A stretch of DNA of 64,000 nucleotides from Anisus vortex (lineage: Eukaryota > Mollusca > Gastropoda > Planorbidae): contig CASBPS010000188.1 in NCBI GenBank assembly GCA_949126835.1, positions 1,364,001 through 1,428,000 of the forward strand. Direction: 5' to 3'. Shown in pieces: positions 43,741-58,616 of this stretch. The position numbers were made by a program, and so were the translations under genes. Under the pieces are notes generated by a model. It did no database searches. It saw only the letters and a list, made by a program, of their open reading frames with translations, and had not been told where the DNA came from. The first letter of the stretch is position 1; each line of letters opens with the position of its first letter.

Positions 43741-45168
43741 CATTCTAAAAACATATCACTTCACGTTCCATGAATCATATCATCTATTCTAACATTCTAT
43801 ACATATCTCATTTCACGTTCCATGAATCGCATCATCTATTCTAACATTCTATACATATCTCACTTCACGTTCCATGAATCATATCATCTATTCTAACTTT
43901 CTATACATATCTCACTTTACGTTCCATAAATCCATCTATTCTAACATTCTATACATATCTCTCTTCATGTTACATGAATCCATCTATTCTAACATTCTAT
44001 ACATATCTCACTTCACGTTCCATGAATCATATCATCTATTCTAACATTCTATACATATCTCACTTCACGTTCCATGAATCACATCATCTATTCTAACATT
44101 CTATACATATCTCACTTCACGTTCTATTAATCACATTATCTATTCTAACATTCTATACATATCTCACTTCAAGTTCCATGAATCACATCATCTATTCTAG
44201 CATTCTTTACATATCTCACTTCACGTTCCATCAATCACAACATCTATTCTAACATTCTATTCATATCTCATTTCACGTTCAATGAATCACATCATCTATT
44301 CTAACATTGTATACATATCTCACTTCACGTTCCATGAATCACACCATCTATCCTAACATTACATACATATCTCACATTACGTTCCATGTATCACATCATC
44401 AATTCTAACATTCTATACTCATCTCATTTCACGTTCCATGAATCACATCATCTATTCTAACATTCTATACATGTCTCACTTCACGTTCCATGAATCATAT
44501 CATTTATTCTAACTTTCTATACATATCTCACTTTACGTTCCATAAATCAATCTATTCTAACATTCTATACATATCTCTCTTCATGTTCCATGAATCCATC
44601 TATTCTAACATTCTATTCATATCTCTCTTCATGTTCCAAGAATCCATCTATTCCAACAATCTATACATATTTCACCTAACGTTCCATGAATCACATCATC
44701 TATTCTAATATTCTATACATATCTCACTTCAAGATCCATGAATCATATCATCTATTCTAACATTCTATACATATCTCACTTCAGGTTCCATGAATCACAT
44801 CATCTTTTCTAAAATTCTATACATATCTCACTTCAAGTTCCATGAATCACATCATCTGTTCTAACATTCTATACATATCTCACTTCACGTTCCATTAATC
44901 ACAACATCTATTCTAACATTCCATACATATCTCACATTACGTTCCATGTATAACATCATCAATTCTAACATTCTATACTCATCTTACTTCACGTTCCATG
45001 AATCACATGATCTATTCTAACATTCTATACATGTCTCACTTCACGTTCCATGAATCATATTATTTATTCTAACTTTCTATACATATCTCACTTTACGTTC
45101 CATAAATCCATCTATTCTAACATTCTATACATATCTCTCTTCATGTTCCATGAATCCATCTATTCTAA
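43741..45168 (+). repeat. X unit 1, 1,428 bp (24 monomers deleted)
   Basis: Starts at the CTAAAAACAT monomer, has monomers 1-2, then jumps to monomer 27. Removing monomers 3-26 (19 long, 5 short) takes away 1,228 bp, and 2,656 - 1,228 = 1,428 exactly. The joined monomers share their left halves, which fits an in-register unequal crossover. Confidence 0.88.
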
Positions 45169-47152
45169 CATTCTAAAAACATATCACTTCACGTTCCATG
45201 AATCATATCATCTATTCTAACATTCTATACATATCTCATTTCACGTTCCATGAATCGCATCATCTATTCTAACATTCTATACATATCTCACTTCACGTTC
45301 CAGGAATCACATCATCTATTCTAACATTCTATACCTATCTTACTTTACTTTCTATTAATTCGTCTATTCTAACATTCTATACATATCTCACTTCACGTTC
45401 CATGAATCGCATCATCTATTCTAACATTCTATACATATCTCACTTCACATTTAATGAATCACATCAAATATTCTAACATTATATACACATCTCACTTCAC
45501 GTTCCATGAATAACATCATCTATTATAACATTCTATACATATCTCACTTCACGTTCCATGAATCCATCTATTCTAACATTCTATACATATCTCTCTTCAT
45601 GTTCCATGAATCCATCTATTCAAACAATCTATACATATTTCACTTCACGTTCCATGAATCACATCATCTATTCTAATATTCTATACATATGTCTCTTCAC
45701 GTTCCATGAATCATATCATCTATTCTAACATTCTATACATATCCCACTTCACGTTCCAAAAATTACATTAACTATTCTAACATTCTATACATATCTCACT
45801 TCACATTCCATGAATCACACCATCTATTCTAACATTCTATACATATCTCACTTCACGATCCATGAATCACACCATCTATTCTAAAATTCTATACATATCT
45901 CACTTCAAGTTCCATGAATCACGTCAACTATTCTAACATTCTATACATGTCTCACTTCACGTTCCATGAATCACATCATCTATTCTAACATTCTATACAT
46001 GTCTCACTTTTCGTTCCATGAATCATATCATCTATTCTAACTTTCTATACATATCTCACTTTACGTTCCATAAATCCATCTATTCTAACATTCTATACAT
46101 ATCTTTCTTCATGTTCCATGAATACATCTATTCTAACATTCTATACATATCTCACTTCACGTTCCATGAATCACATCATCTATTCTAACATTCTATACAT
46201 GTCTCACTTCACGTTCCATAAATCATATCATCTATTCTAACTTTCTATACATATCTCACTTTACGTTCCATAAATCAATCTATTCTAACATTCTATTCAT
46301 ATCTCTCTTCATGTTCCAAGAATCCATCTATTCTAACATTCTATACATATCTCACTTCACGTTAAATGAATCACATCATCTATACTAACATTCTATACAT
46401 ATCTCTCTTCACGTTACATGAATCACACCATCTATCCTAACATTCCATATATATCTCACATTACGTTCCATGTATCACATCATCTATTCTAACATTCTAT
46501 ACTCATCTCACTTCACGTTCCATGAATCACAACATCTATTCTAACATTCTATACATGTCTCAATTCACGTTCCATAAATCATATCATCTATTCTAACTTT
46601 CTATACATATCTCACTTTACGTTCCATAAATCAATCTATTCTAACATTCTATTCATATCTCTCTTCATGTTCCAAGAATCCATCTATTCCAACAATCTAT
46701 AAATATTTCACCTAACGTTCCATGAATCACATCATCTATTCTAATATTCTATACATATCTCACTTCAAGATCCATGAATCATATCATCTATTTTAACATT
46801 CTATACATATCTCACTTCAAGTTCCATGAATCACATCATCTGTTCTAACATTCTATACATATCTCACTTCACGTTCCATTAATCACAACATCTATTCTAA
46901 CATTCCATACATATCTCACATTACGTTCCATGTATCACATCATCAATTCTAACATTCTATACTCATCTTACTTCACGTTCCATGAATCACATGATCTATT
47001 CTAACATTCTATACATGTCTCACTTCACGTTCCATGAATCATATTATTTATTCTAACTTTCTATACATATCTCACTTTACGTTCCATAAATCCATCTATT
47101 CTAACATTCTATACATATCTCTCTTCATGTTCCATGAATCCATCTATTCTAA
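45169..47152 (+). repeat. X unit 2, 1,984 bp (rearranged)
   Basis: Monomers 1-19 are in normal order. From about 46,140 to 46,680 come two passes of the CATAAATCATATC / CATAAATCAATC junction (about 46.21 and 46.57 kb), with a segment like 43.0-43.2 kb between them. The unit then resumes near monomers 43-52. The middle of the canonical unit (about monomers 21-41) is missing. Confidence 0.78.
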
Positions 47153-49756
47153 CATTCTAAAAACATATCACTTCACGTTCCATGAATCATATCATCTATT
47201 CTAACATTCTATACATATCTCATTTCACATTCCATGAATCGCATCATCTATTCTAACATTCTATACATATCTCACTTCACGTTCCATGAATCACATCATC
47301 TATTCTAACATTCTATACCTATCTTACTTTACTTTCTATTAATTCATCTATTCTAACATTCTATACATATCTCACTTCACATTTAATGAATCACATCAAA
47401 TATTCTAACATTATATACACATCTCACTTCACGTTCCATGAATAACATCATCTATTATAACATTCTATACATATCTCACTTCACGTTCCATGAATCCATC
47501 TATTCTAACATTCTATACATATCTCTCTTCATGTTCCATGAATCCATCTATTCAAACAATCTATACATATTTCACTTCACGTTCCATGAATCACATCATC
47601 TATTCTAATATTCTATACATATGTCTCTTCACGTTCCATGAATCATATCATCTATTCTAACATTCTATACATATCTTACTTCACGTTCCAAAAATTACAT
47701 TAACTATTCTAACATTCTATACATATCTCACTTCACATTCCATGAATCACACCATCTATTCTAACATTCTATACATATCTCACTTCACGATCCATGAATC
47801 ACACCATCTATTCTAGAATTCTATACATATCTCACTTCAAGTTCCATGAATCACGTCAACTATTCTAACATTCTATACATGTCTCACTTCACGTTCCATG
47901 AATCACATCATCTATTCTAACATTCTATACATGTCTCACTTTTCGTTCAATGAATCATATCATCTATTCTAACTTTCTATACATATCTCACTTTACGTTC
48001 CATAAATCCATCTATTCTAACATTCTATACATATCTTTCTTCATGTTCCATGAATACATCTATTCTAACATTCTATACATATCTCACTTCACGTTCCATG
48101 AATCATATCATCTATTCTAACATTCTATACATATCTCACTTCACGTTCCATGAATCACATCATCTATTCTAACATTCTATACATATCTTACATCAAGTTC
48201 CATGAATCACATCATCTATTCTAATATTCTATACATATTTCACTTCACGATCCATGAATCATACCATCTATTCTAAAATTCTATACATATCTCACTTAAC
48301 GTTCCATGAATCACATAATCTATTCTAACATTCTATACATATCTCACTTCAAGTTCCATGAATCACGTCAACTATTCTAACATTCTATACATGTCTCACT
48401 TCACGTTCCATGAATCACATCATCTTTTCTAACATTCTATACATTTCTCACTTCACGTTCCATGAATCATATCATCTATTCTAACTTTCTATACATATCT
48501 CACTTTACGTTCCATAAATCCATCTATTCTAACATTCTATACATATCTCTCTTCATGTTACATGAATCCATCTATTCTAACATTCTATACATATCTCACT
48601 TCACGTTCCATGAATCATATCATCTATTCTAACATTCTATACATATCTCACTTCACGTTCCATGAATCACATCATCTATTCTAACATTCTATACATATCT
48701 CACTTCACGTTCTATTAATCACATTATCTATTCTAACATTCTATACATATCTCACTTCAAGTTCCATGAATCACATCATCTATTCTAGCATTCTTTACAT
48801 ATCTCACTTCACGTTCCATCAATCACAACATCTATTCTAACATTCTATTCATATCTCATTTCACGTTCAATGAATCACATCATCTATTCTAACATTGTAT
48901 ACATATCTCACTTCACGTTCCATGAATCACACCATCTATCCTAACATTACATACATATCTCACATTACGTTCCATGTATCACATCATCAATTCTAACATT
49001 CTATACTCATCTCATTTCACGTTCCATGAATCACATCATCTATTCTAACATTCTATACATGTCTCACTTCACGTTCCATGAATCATATCATTTATTCTAA
49101 CTTTCTATACATATCTCACTTTACGTTCCATAAATCCATCTATTCTAACATTCTATACATATCTCTCTTCATGTTCCATGAATCCATCTATTCTAACATT
49201 CTATTCATATATCTCTTCATGTTCCAAGAATCCATCTATTCCAACAATCTATACATATTTCACCTAACGTTCCATGAATCACATCATCTATTCTAATATT
49301 CTATACATATCTCACTTCAAGATCCATGAATCATATCATCTATTCTAACATTCTATACATATCTCACTTCAGGTTCCATGAATCACATCATCTTTTCTAA
49401 AATTCTATACATATCTCACTTCAAGTTCCATGAATCACATCATCTGTTCTAACATTCTATACATATCTCACTTCACGTTCCATTAATCACAACATCTATT
49501 CTAACATTCCATACATATCTCACATTACGTTCCATGTATCACATCATCAATTCTAACATTCTATACTCATCTTACTTCACGTTCCATGAATCACATGATC
49601 TATTCTAACATTCTATACATGTCTCACTTCACGTTCCATGAATCATATTATTTATTCTAACTTTCTATACATATCTCACTTTACGTTCCATAAATCCATC
49701 TATTCTAACATTCTATACATATCTCTCTTCATGTTCCATGAATCCATCTATTCTAA
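47153..49756 (+). repeat. X unit 3, 2,604 bp (one monomer lost)
   Basis: Canonical order, except that the monomer ending TTAATTCATC (4) is followed directly by the CACATTTAATG monomer (6). The 52-bp GAATCGC monomer 5 is absent, and 2,656 - 52 = 2,604 exactly. Confidence 0.9.
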
Positions 49757-52412
49757 CATTCTAAAAACATATCACTTCACGTTCCATGAATCATATCATC
49801 TATTCTAACATTCTATACATATCTCATTTCACGTTCCATGAATCGCATCATCTATTCTAACATTCTATACATATCTCACTTCACGTTCCAGGAATCACAT
49901 CATCTATTCTAACATTCTATACCTATCTCACTTTACTTTCTATTAATTCATCTATTCTAACATTCTATACATATCTCACTTCACGTTCCATGAATCGCAT
50001 CATCTATTCTAACATTCTATACATATCTCACTTCACATTTAATGAATCACATCAAATATTCTAACATTATATACACATCTCACTTCACGTTCCATGAATA
50101 ACATCATCTATTATAACATTCTATACATATCTCACTTCACGTTCCATGAATCCATCTATTCTAACATTCTATACATATCTCTCTTCATGTTCCATGAATC
50201 CATCTATTCAAACAATCTATACATATTTCACTTCACGTTCCATGAATCACATCATCTATTCTAATATTCTATACATATGTCTCTTCACGTTCCATGAATC
50301 ATATCATCTATTCTAACATTCTATACATATCCCACTTCACGTTCCAAAAATTACATTAACTATTTTAACATTCTATACATATCTCACTTCACATTCCATG
50401 AATCACACCATCTATTCTAACATTCTATACATATCTCACTTCACGATCCATGAATCACACCATCTATTCTAAAATTCTATACATATCTCACTTCAAGTTC
50501 CATGAATCACGTCAACTATTCTAACATTCTATACATGTCTCACTTCACGTTCCATGAATCACATCATCTATTCTAACATTCTATACATGTCTCACTTTTC
50601 GTTCCATGAATTATATCATATATTCTAACTTTCTATACATATCTCACTTTACGTTCCATAAATCCATCTATTCTAACATTCTATACATATCTTTCTTCAT
50701 GTTCCATGAATACATCTATTCTAACATTCTATACATATCTCACTTCACGTTCCATGAATCATATCATCTATTCTAACATTCTATACATATCTCACTTCAC
50801 GTTCCATGAATCACATCATCTATTCTAACATTCTATACATATCTTACATCACGTTCCATGAATCACATCATCTATTCTAATATTCTATACATATTTCACT
50901 TCACGATCCATGAATCATACCATCTATTCTAAAATTCTATACATATCTCACTTTACGTTCCATGAATCACATAATCTATTCTAACATTCTATACATATCT
51001 CACTTCAAGTTCCATGAATCACGTCAACTATTCTAACATTCTATACATGTCTCACTTCACGTTCCATGAATCACATCATCTTTTCTAACATTCTATACAT
51101 GTCTCACTTCACGTTCCATGAATCATATCATCTATTCTAACTTTCTATACATATCTCACTTTACGTTCCATAAATCCATCTATTCTAACATTCTATACAT
51201 ATCTCTCTTCATGTTACATGAATCCATCTATTCTAACATTCTATACATATCTCACTTCACGTTCCATGAATCATATCATCTATTCTAACATTCTATACAT
51301 ATCTCACTTCACGTTCCATGAATCACATCATCTATTCTAACATTCTATACATATCTCACTTCACGTTCTATTAATCACATTATCTATTCTAACATTCTAT
51401 ACATATCTCACTTCAAGTTCCATGAATCACATCATCTATTCTAGCATTCTTTACATATCTCACTTCACGTTCCATCAATCACAACATCTATTCTAACATT
51501 CTATTCATATCTCATTTCACGTTCAATGAATCACATCATCTATTCTAACATTGTATACATATCTCACTTCACGTTCCATGAATCACACCATCTATCCTAA
51601 CATTACATACATATCTCACATTACGTTCCATGTATCACATCATCAATTCTAACATTCTATACTCATCTCATTTCACGTTCCATGAATCACATCATCTATT
51701 CTAACATTCTATACATGTCTCACTTCACGTTCCATGAATCATATCATTTATTCTAACTTTCTATACATATCTCACTTTACGTTCCATAAATCCATCTATT
51801 CTAACATTCTATACATATCTCTCTTCATGTTCCATGAATCCATCTATTCTAACATTCTATTCATATCTCTCTTCATGTTCCAAGAATCCATCTATTCCAA
51901 CAATCTATACATATTTCACCTAACGTTCCATGAATCACATCATCTATTCTAATATTCTATACATATCTCACTTCAAGATCCATGAATCATATCATCTATT
52001 CTAACATTCTATACATATCTCACTTTAGGTTCCATGAATCACATCATCTTTTCTAAAATTCTATACATATCTCACTTCAAGTTCCATGAATCACATCATC
52101 TGTTCTAACATTCTATACATATCTCACTTCACGTTCCATTAATCACAACATCTATTCTAACATTCCATACATATCTCACATTACGTTCCATGTATCACAT
52201 CATCAATTCTAACATTCTATACTCATCTTACTTCACGTTCCATGAATCACATGATCTATTCTAACATTCTATACATGTCTCACTTCACGTTCCATGAATC
52301 ATATTATTTATTCTAACTTTCTATACATATCTCACTTTACGTTCCATAAATCCATCTATTCTAACATTCTATACATATCTCTCTTCATGTTCCATGAATC
52401 CATCTATTCTAA
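49757..52412 (+). repeat. X unit 4, canonical 2,656 bp, 52 monomers
   Basis: I segmented this unit monomer by monomer and counted 52 monomers. The short ones are numbers 4, 8, 9, 18, 19, 28, 29, 40, 41, 42, 51 and 52; 40 x 52 + 12 x 48 = 2,656. Landmarks are monomer 1 (CTAAAAACAT), 11 (CATATG), 33 (ends TATTCTAG), 34 (CATTCTTTAC), 36 (CATTGTATAC), 37 (CATTACATAC) and 48 (CATTCCATAC). It serves as the type copy for family X. Confidence 0.95.
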
Positions 52413-54280
52413 CATTCTAAAAACATATCACTTCACGTTCCATGAATCATATCATCTATTCTAACATTCTATACATATCTCATTTCACGTTCCATGAATC
52501 GCATCATCTATTCTAACATTCTATACATATCTCACTTCACGTTCCAGGAATCACATCATCTATTCTAACATTCTATACCTATCTTACTTTACTTTCTATT
52601 AATTCATCTATTCTAACATTCTATACATATCTCACTTCACGTTCCATGAATCGCATCATCTATTCTAACATTCTATTCATATCTCACTTCACATTTAATG
52701 AATCACATCAAATATTCTAACATTATATACACATCTCACTTCACGTTCCATGAATAACATCATCTATTATAACATTCTATACATATCTCACTTCACGTTC
52801 CATGAATCCATCTATTCTAACATTCTATACATATCTCTCTTCATGTTCCATGAATCCATCTATTCCAACAATCTATACATATTTCACCTAACGTTGCATG
52901 AATCACATCATCTATTCTAATATTCTATACATATCTCACTTCAAGATCCATGAATCATATAATCTATTCTAACATTCTATACATATCTCACTTCAGGTTC
53001 CATGAATCACATCATCTTTTCTAAAATTCTATACATATCTCACTTCAAGTTCCATGAATCACATCATCTGTTCTAACATTCTATACATATCTCACTTCAC
53101 GTTCCATTAATCACAACATCTATTCTAACATTCCATACATATCTCACATTACGTTCCATGTATCACATCATCAATTCTAACATTCTATACTCATCTTACT
53201 TCACGTTCCATGAATCACATGATCTATTCTAACATTCTATACATGTCTCACTTTTCGTTCCATGAATCATATCATCTATTCTAACTTTCTATACATATCT
53301 CACTTTACGTTCCATAAATCCATCTATTCTAACATTCTATACATATCTTTCTTCATGTTCCATGAATACATCTATTCTAACATTCTATACATATCTCACT
53401 TCACGTTCCATGAATCACATCATCTATTCTAACATTCTATACATGTTCCATGAATCATATCATCTATTTAAACTTTCTATACATATCTCACTTTACGTTC
53501 CATAAATCCATCTATTCTAACATTCTATACATATCTTTCTTCATGTTCCATGAATACATCTATTCTAACATTCTATACATATCTCACTTCACGTTCCATG
53601 AATCACATCATCTATTCTAACATTCTATACATGTCTCACTTCACGTTCCATAAATCATATCATCTATTCTAACTTTCTATACATATCTCACTTTACGTTC
53701 CATAAATCAATCTATTCTAACATTCTATTCATATCTCTCTTCATGTTCCAAGAATCCATCTATTCCAACAATCTATACATATTTCACCTAACGTTCCATG
53801 AATCACATCATCTATTCTAATATTCTATACATATCTCACTTCAAGATCCATGAATCATATAATCTATTCTAACATTCTATACATATCTCACTTCAGGTTC
53901 CATGAATCACATCATCTTTTCTAAAATTCTATACATATCTCACTTCAAGTTCCATGAATCACATCATCTGTTCTAACATTCTATACATATCTCACTTCAC
54001 GTTCCATTAATCACAACATCTATTCTAACATTCCATACATATCTCACATTACGTTCCATGTATCACATCATCAATTCTAACATTCTATACTCATCTTACT
54101 TCACGTTCCATGAATCACATGATCTATTCTAACATTCTATACATGTCTCACTTCACGTTCCATGAATCATATTATTTATTCTAACTTTCTATACATATCT
54201 CACTTTACGTTCCATAAATCCATCTATTCTAACATTCTATACATATCTCTCTTCATGTTCCATGAATCCATCTATTCTAA
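52413..54280 (+). repeat. X unit 5, 1,868 bp (rearranged, has 40-bp monomer)
   Basis: Monomers 1-9 switch near 52,862 to monomer 43. The order runs to 49, steps to a 17-18-19 stretch, repeats that stretch, passes the CATAAATCAATC junction near 53,700 and continues 42-52. The length is 12 bp off any sum of 52 and 48. A single 40-bp monomer at 53433-53472 supplies exactly that difference. Confidence 0.82.
53433..53472 (+). repeat. Unique 40-bp monomer
   Basis: Normal ACATG-TCTCACTTCACG-TTCC is reduced to ACATGTTCC, a 12-bp deletion flanked by a 2-bp GT microhomology. The monomer also ends TATTTAAA in place of the usual TATTCTAA. I saw no other copy of either change in the window. Confidence 0.88.
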
Positions 54281-56936
54281 CATTCTAAAAACATATCACT
54301 TCACGTTCCATGAATCATATCATCTATTCTAACATTCTATACATATCTCATTTCACGTTCCATGAATCACATCATCTATTCTAACATTCTATACATATCT
54401 CACTTCACGTTCCATGAATCACATCATCTATTCTAACATTCTATACCTATCTTACTTTACTTTCTATTAATTCATCTATTCTAACATTCTATACATATCT
54501 CACTTCACGTTCCATGAATCGCATCATCTATTCTAACATTCTATACATATCTCACTTCACATTTAATGAATCACATCAAATATTCTAACATTATATACAC
54601 ATCTCACTTCACGTTCCATGAATAACATCATCTATTATTACATTCTATACATATCTCACTTCACGTTCCATGAATCCATCTATTCTAACATTCTATACAT
54701 ATCTCTCTTCATGTTCCATGAATCCATCTATTCAAACAATCTATACATATTTCACTTCACGTTCCATGAATCACATCATCTATTCTAATATTCTATACAT
54801 ATGTCTCTTCACGTTTCATGAATCATATCATCTATTCTAACATTCTATACATATCCCACTTCACGTTCCAAAAATTACATTAACTATTCTAACATTCTAT
54901 ACATATCTCACTTCACATTCCATGAATCACACCATCTATTCTAACATTCTATACATATCTCACTTCACGATCCATGAATCACACCATCTATTCTAGAATT
55001 CTATACATATCTCACTTCAAGTTCCATGAATCACGTCAACTATTCTAACATTCTATACATGTCTCACTTCACGTTCCATGAATCACATCATCTATTCTAA
55101 CATTCTATACATGTCTCACTTTTCGTTCCATGAATTATATCATATATTCTAACTTTCTATACATATCTCACTTTACGTTCCATAAATCCATCTATTCTAA
55201 CATTCTATACATATCTTTCTTCATGTTCCATGAATACATCTATTCTAACATTCTATACATATCTCACTTCACGTTCCATGAATCATATCATCTATTCTAA
55301 CATTCTATACATATATCACTTCACGTTCCATGAATCACATCATCTATTCTAACATTCTATACATATCTTACATCACGTTCCATGAATCACATCATCTATT
55401 CTAATATTCTATACATATTTCACTTCACGATCCATGAATCATACCATCTATTCTAAAATTCTATACATATCTCACTTTACGTTCCATGAATCACATAATC
55501 TATTCTAACATTCTATACATATCTCACTTCAAGTTCCATGAATCACGTCAACTATTCTAACATTCTATACATGTCTCACTTCACGTTCCATAAATCACAT
55601 CATCTTTTCTAACATTCTATACATGTCTCACTTCACGTTCCATGAATCATATCATCTATTCTAACTTTCTATACATATCTCACTTTACGTTCCATAAATC
55701 CATCTATTCTAACATTCTATACATATCTCTCTTCATGTTACATGAATCCATCTATTCTAACATTCTATACATATCTCACTTCACGTTCCATGAATCATAT
55801 CATCTATTCTAACATTCTATACATATCTCACTTCACGTTCCATGAATCACATCATCTATTCTAACATTCTATACATATCTCACTTCACGTTCTATTAATC
55901 ACATTATCTATTCTAACATTCTATACATATCTCACTTCAAGTTCCATGAATCACATCATCTATTCTAGCATTCTTTACATATCTCACTTCACGTTCCATC
56001 AATCACAACATCTATTCTAACATTCTATTCATATCTCATTTCACGTTCAATGAATCACATCATCTATTCTAACATTGTATACATATCTCACTTCACGTTC
56101 CATGAATCACACCATCTATCCTAACATTACATACATATCTCACATTACGTTCCATGTATCACATCATCAATTCTAACATTCTATACTCATCTCATTTCAC
56201 GTTCCATGAATCACATCATCTATTCTAACATTCTATACATGTCTCACTTCACGTTCCATGAATCATATCATTTATTCTAACTTTCTATACATATCTCACT
56301 TTACGTTCCATAAATCCATCTATTCTAACATTCTATACATATCTCTCTTCATGTTCCATGAATCCATCTATTCTAACATTCTATTCATATCTCTCTTCAT
56401 GTTCCAAGAATCCATCTATTCCAACAATCTATACATATTTCACCTAACGTTCCATGAATCACATCATCTATTCTAATATTCTATACATATCTCACTTCAA
56501 GATCCATGAATCATATCATCTATTCTAACATTCTATACATTTCTCACTTTAGGTTCCATGAATCACATCATCTTTTCTAAAATTCTATACATATCTCACT
56601 TCAAGTTCCATGAATCACATCATCTGTTCTAACATTCTATACATATCTCACTTCACGTTCCATTAATCACAACATCTATTCTAACATTCCATACATATCT
56701 CACATTACGTTCCATGTATCACATCATCAATTCTAACATTCTATACTCATCTTACTTCACGTTCCATGAATCACATGATCTATTCTAACATTCTATACAT
56801 GTCTCACTTCACGTTCCATGAATCATATTATTTATTCTAACTTTCTATACATATCTCACTTTACGTTCCATAAATCCATCTATTCTAACATTCTATACAT
56901 ATCTCTCTTCATGTTCCATGAATCCATCTATTCTAA
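54281..56936 (+). repeat. X unit 6, canonical 2,656 bp
   Basis: Same length and landmark order as the type unit at 49757. Single-base private changes include TATTATTACATTC near 54,640 and TTCTAGAATTC near 54,993 (shared with units 3, 8 and 9). Confidence 0.93.
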
Positions 56937-58616
56937 CATTCTAAAAACATATCACTTCACGTTCCATGAATCATATCATCTATTCTAACATTCTATACAT
57001 ATCTCATTTCACGTTCCATGAATCGCATCATCTATTCTAACATTCTATACATATCTCACTTCACGTTCCAGGAATCACATCATCTATTCTAACATTCTAT
57101 ACCTATCTTACTTTACTTTCTATTAATTCATCTATTCTAACATTCTATACATATCTCACTTCACGTTCCATGAATCGCATCATCTATTCTAACATTCTAT
57201 TCATATCTCACTTCACATTTAATGAATCACATCAAATATTCTAACATTATATACACATCTCACTTCACGTTCCATGAATAACATCATCTATTATAACATT
57301 CTATACATATCTCACTTCACGTTCCATGAATCCATCTATTCTAACATTCTATACATATCTCTCTTCATGTTCCATGAATCCATCTATTCAAACAATCTAT
57401 ACATATTTCACTTCACGTTCCATGAATCACATCATCTATTCTAATATTCTATACATATGTCTCTTCACGTTCCATGAATCATATCATCTATTCTAACATT
57501 CTATACATATCCCACTTCACGTTCCAAAAATTACATTAACTATTTTAACATTCTATACATATCTCACTTCACATTCCATGAATCACACCATCTATTCTAA
57601 CATTCTATACATATCTTACTTCACGATCCATGAATCACACCATCTATTCTAAAATTCTATACATATCTCACTTCAAGTTCCATGAATCACGTCAACTATT
57701 CTAACATTCTATACATGTCTCACTTCACGTTCCATGAATCACATCATCTATTCTAACATTCTATACATGTCTCACTTTTCGTTCCATGAATCATATCATC
57801 TATTCTAACTTTCTATACATATCTCACTTTACGTTCCATAAATCCATCTATTCTAACATTCTATACATATCTTTCTTCATGTTCCATGAATACATCTATT
57901 CTAACATTCTATACATATCTCACTTCACGTTCCATGAATCACATCATCTATTCTAACATTCTATACATGTCTCACTTCACGTTCCATAAATCATATCATC
58001 TATTCTAACTTTCTATACATATCTCACTTTACGTTCCATAAATCAATCTATTCTAACATTCTATTCATATCTCTCTTCATGTTCCAAGAATCCATCTATT
58101 CCAACAATCTATACATATTTCACCTAACGTTCCATGATTCACATCATCTATTCTAATATTCTATACATATCTCACTTCAAGATCCATGAATCATATCATC
58201 TATTCTAACATTCTATACATATCTCACTTCAGGTTCCATGAATCACATCATCTTTTCTAAAATTCTATACATATCTCACTTCAAGTTCCATGAATCACAT
58301 CATCTGTTCTAACATTCTATACATATCTCACTTCACGTTCCATTAATCACAACATCTATTCTAACATTCCATACATATCTCACATTACGTTCCATGTATC
58401 ACATCATCAATTCTAACATTCTATACTCATCTTACTTCACGTTCCATGAATCACATGATCTATTCTAACATTCTATACATGTCTCACTTCACGTTCCATG
58501 AATCATATTATTTATTCTAACTTTCTATACATATCTCACTTTACGTTCTATAAATCCATCTATTCTAACATTCTATACATATCTCTCTTCATGTTCCATG
58601 AATCCATCTATTCTAA
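56937..58616 (+). repeat. X unit 7, 1,680 bp (19 monomers deleted)
   Basis: Keeps monomers 1-19, one monomer of type 20/21, a CATAAATCATATC monomer, a CATAAATCAATC version of monomer 40, and 42-52. Loss of 21-38 plus 41 removes 16 long and 3 short monomers (976 bp), and 2,656 - 976 = 1,680 exactly. Confidence 0.9.
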
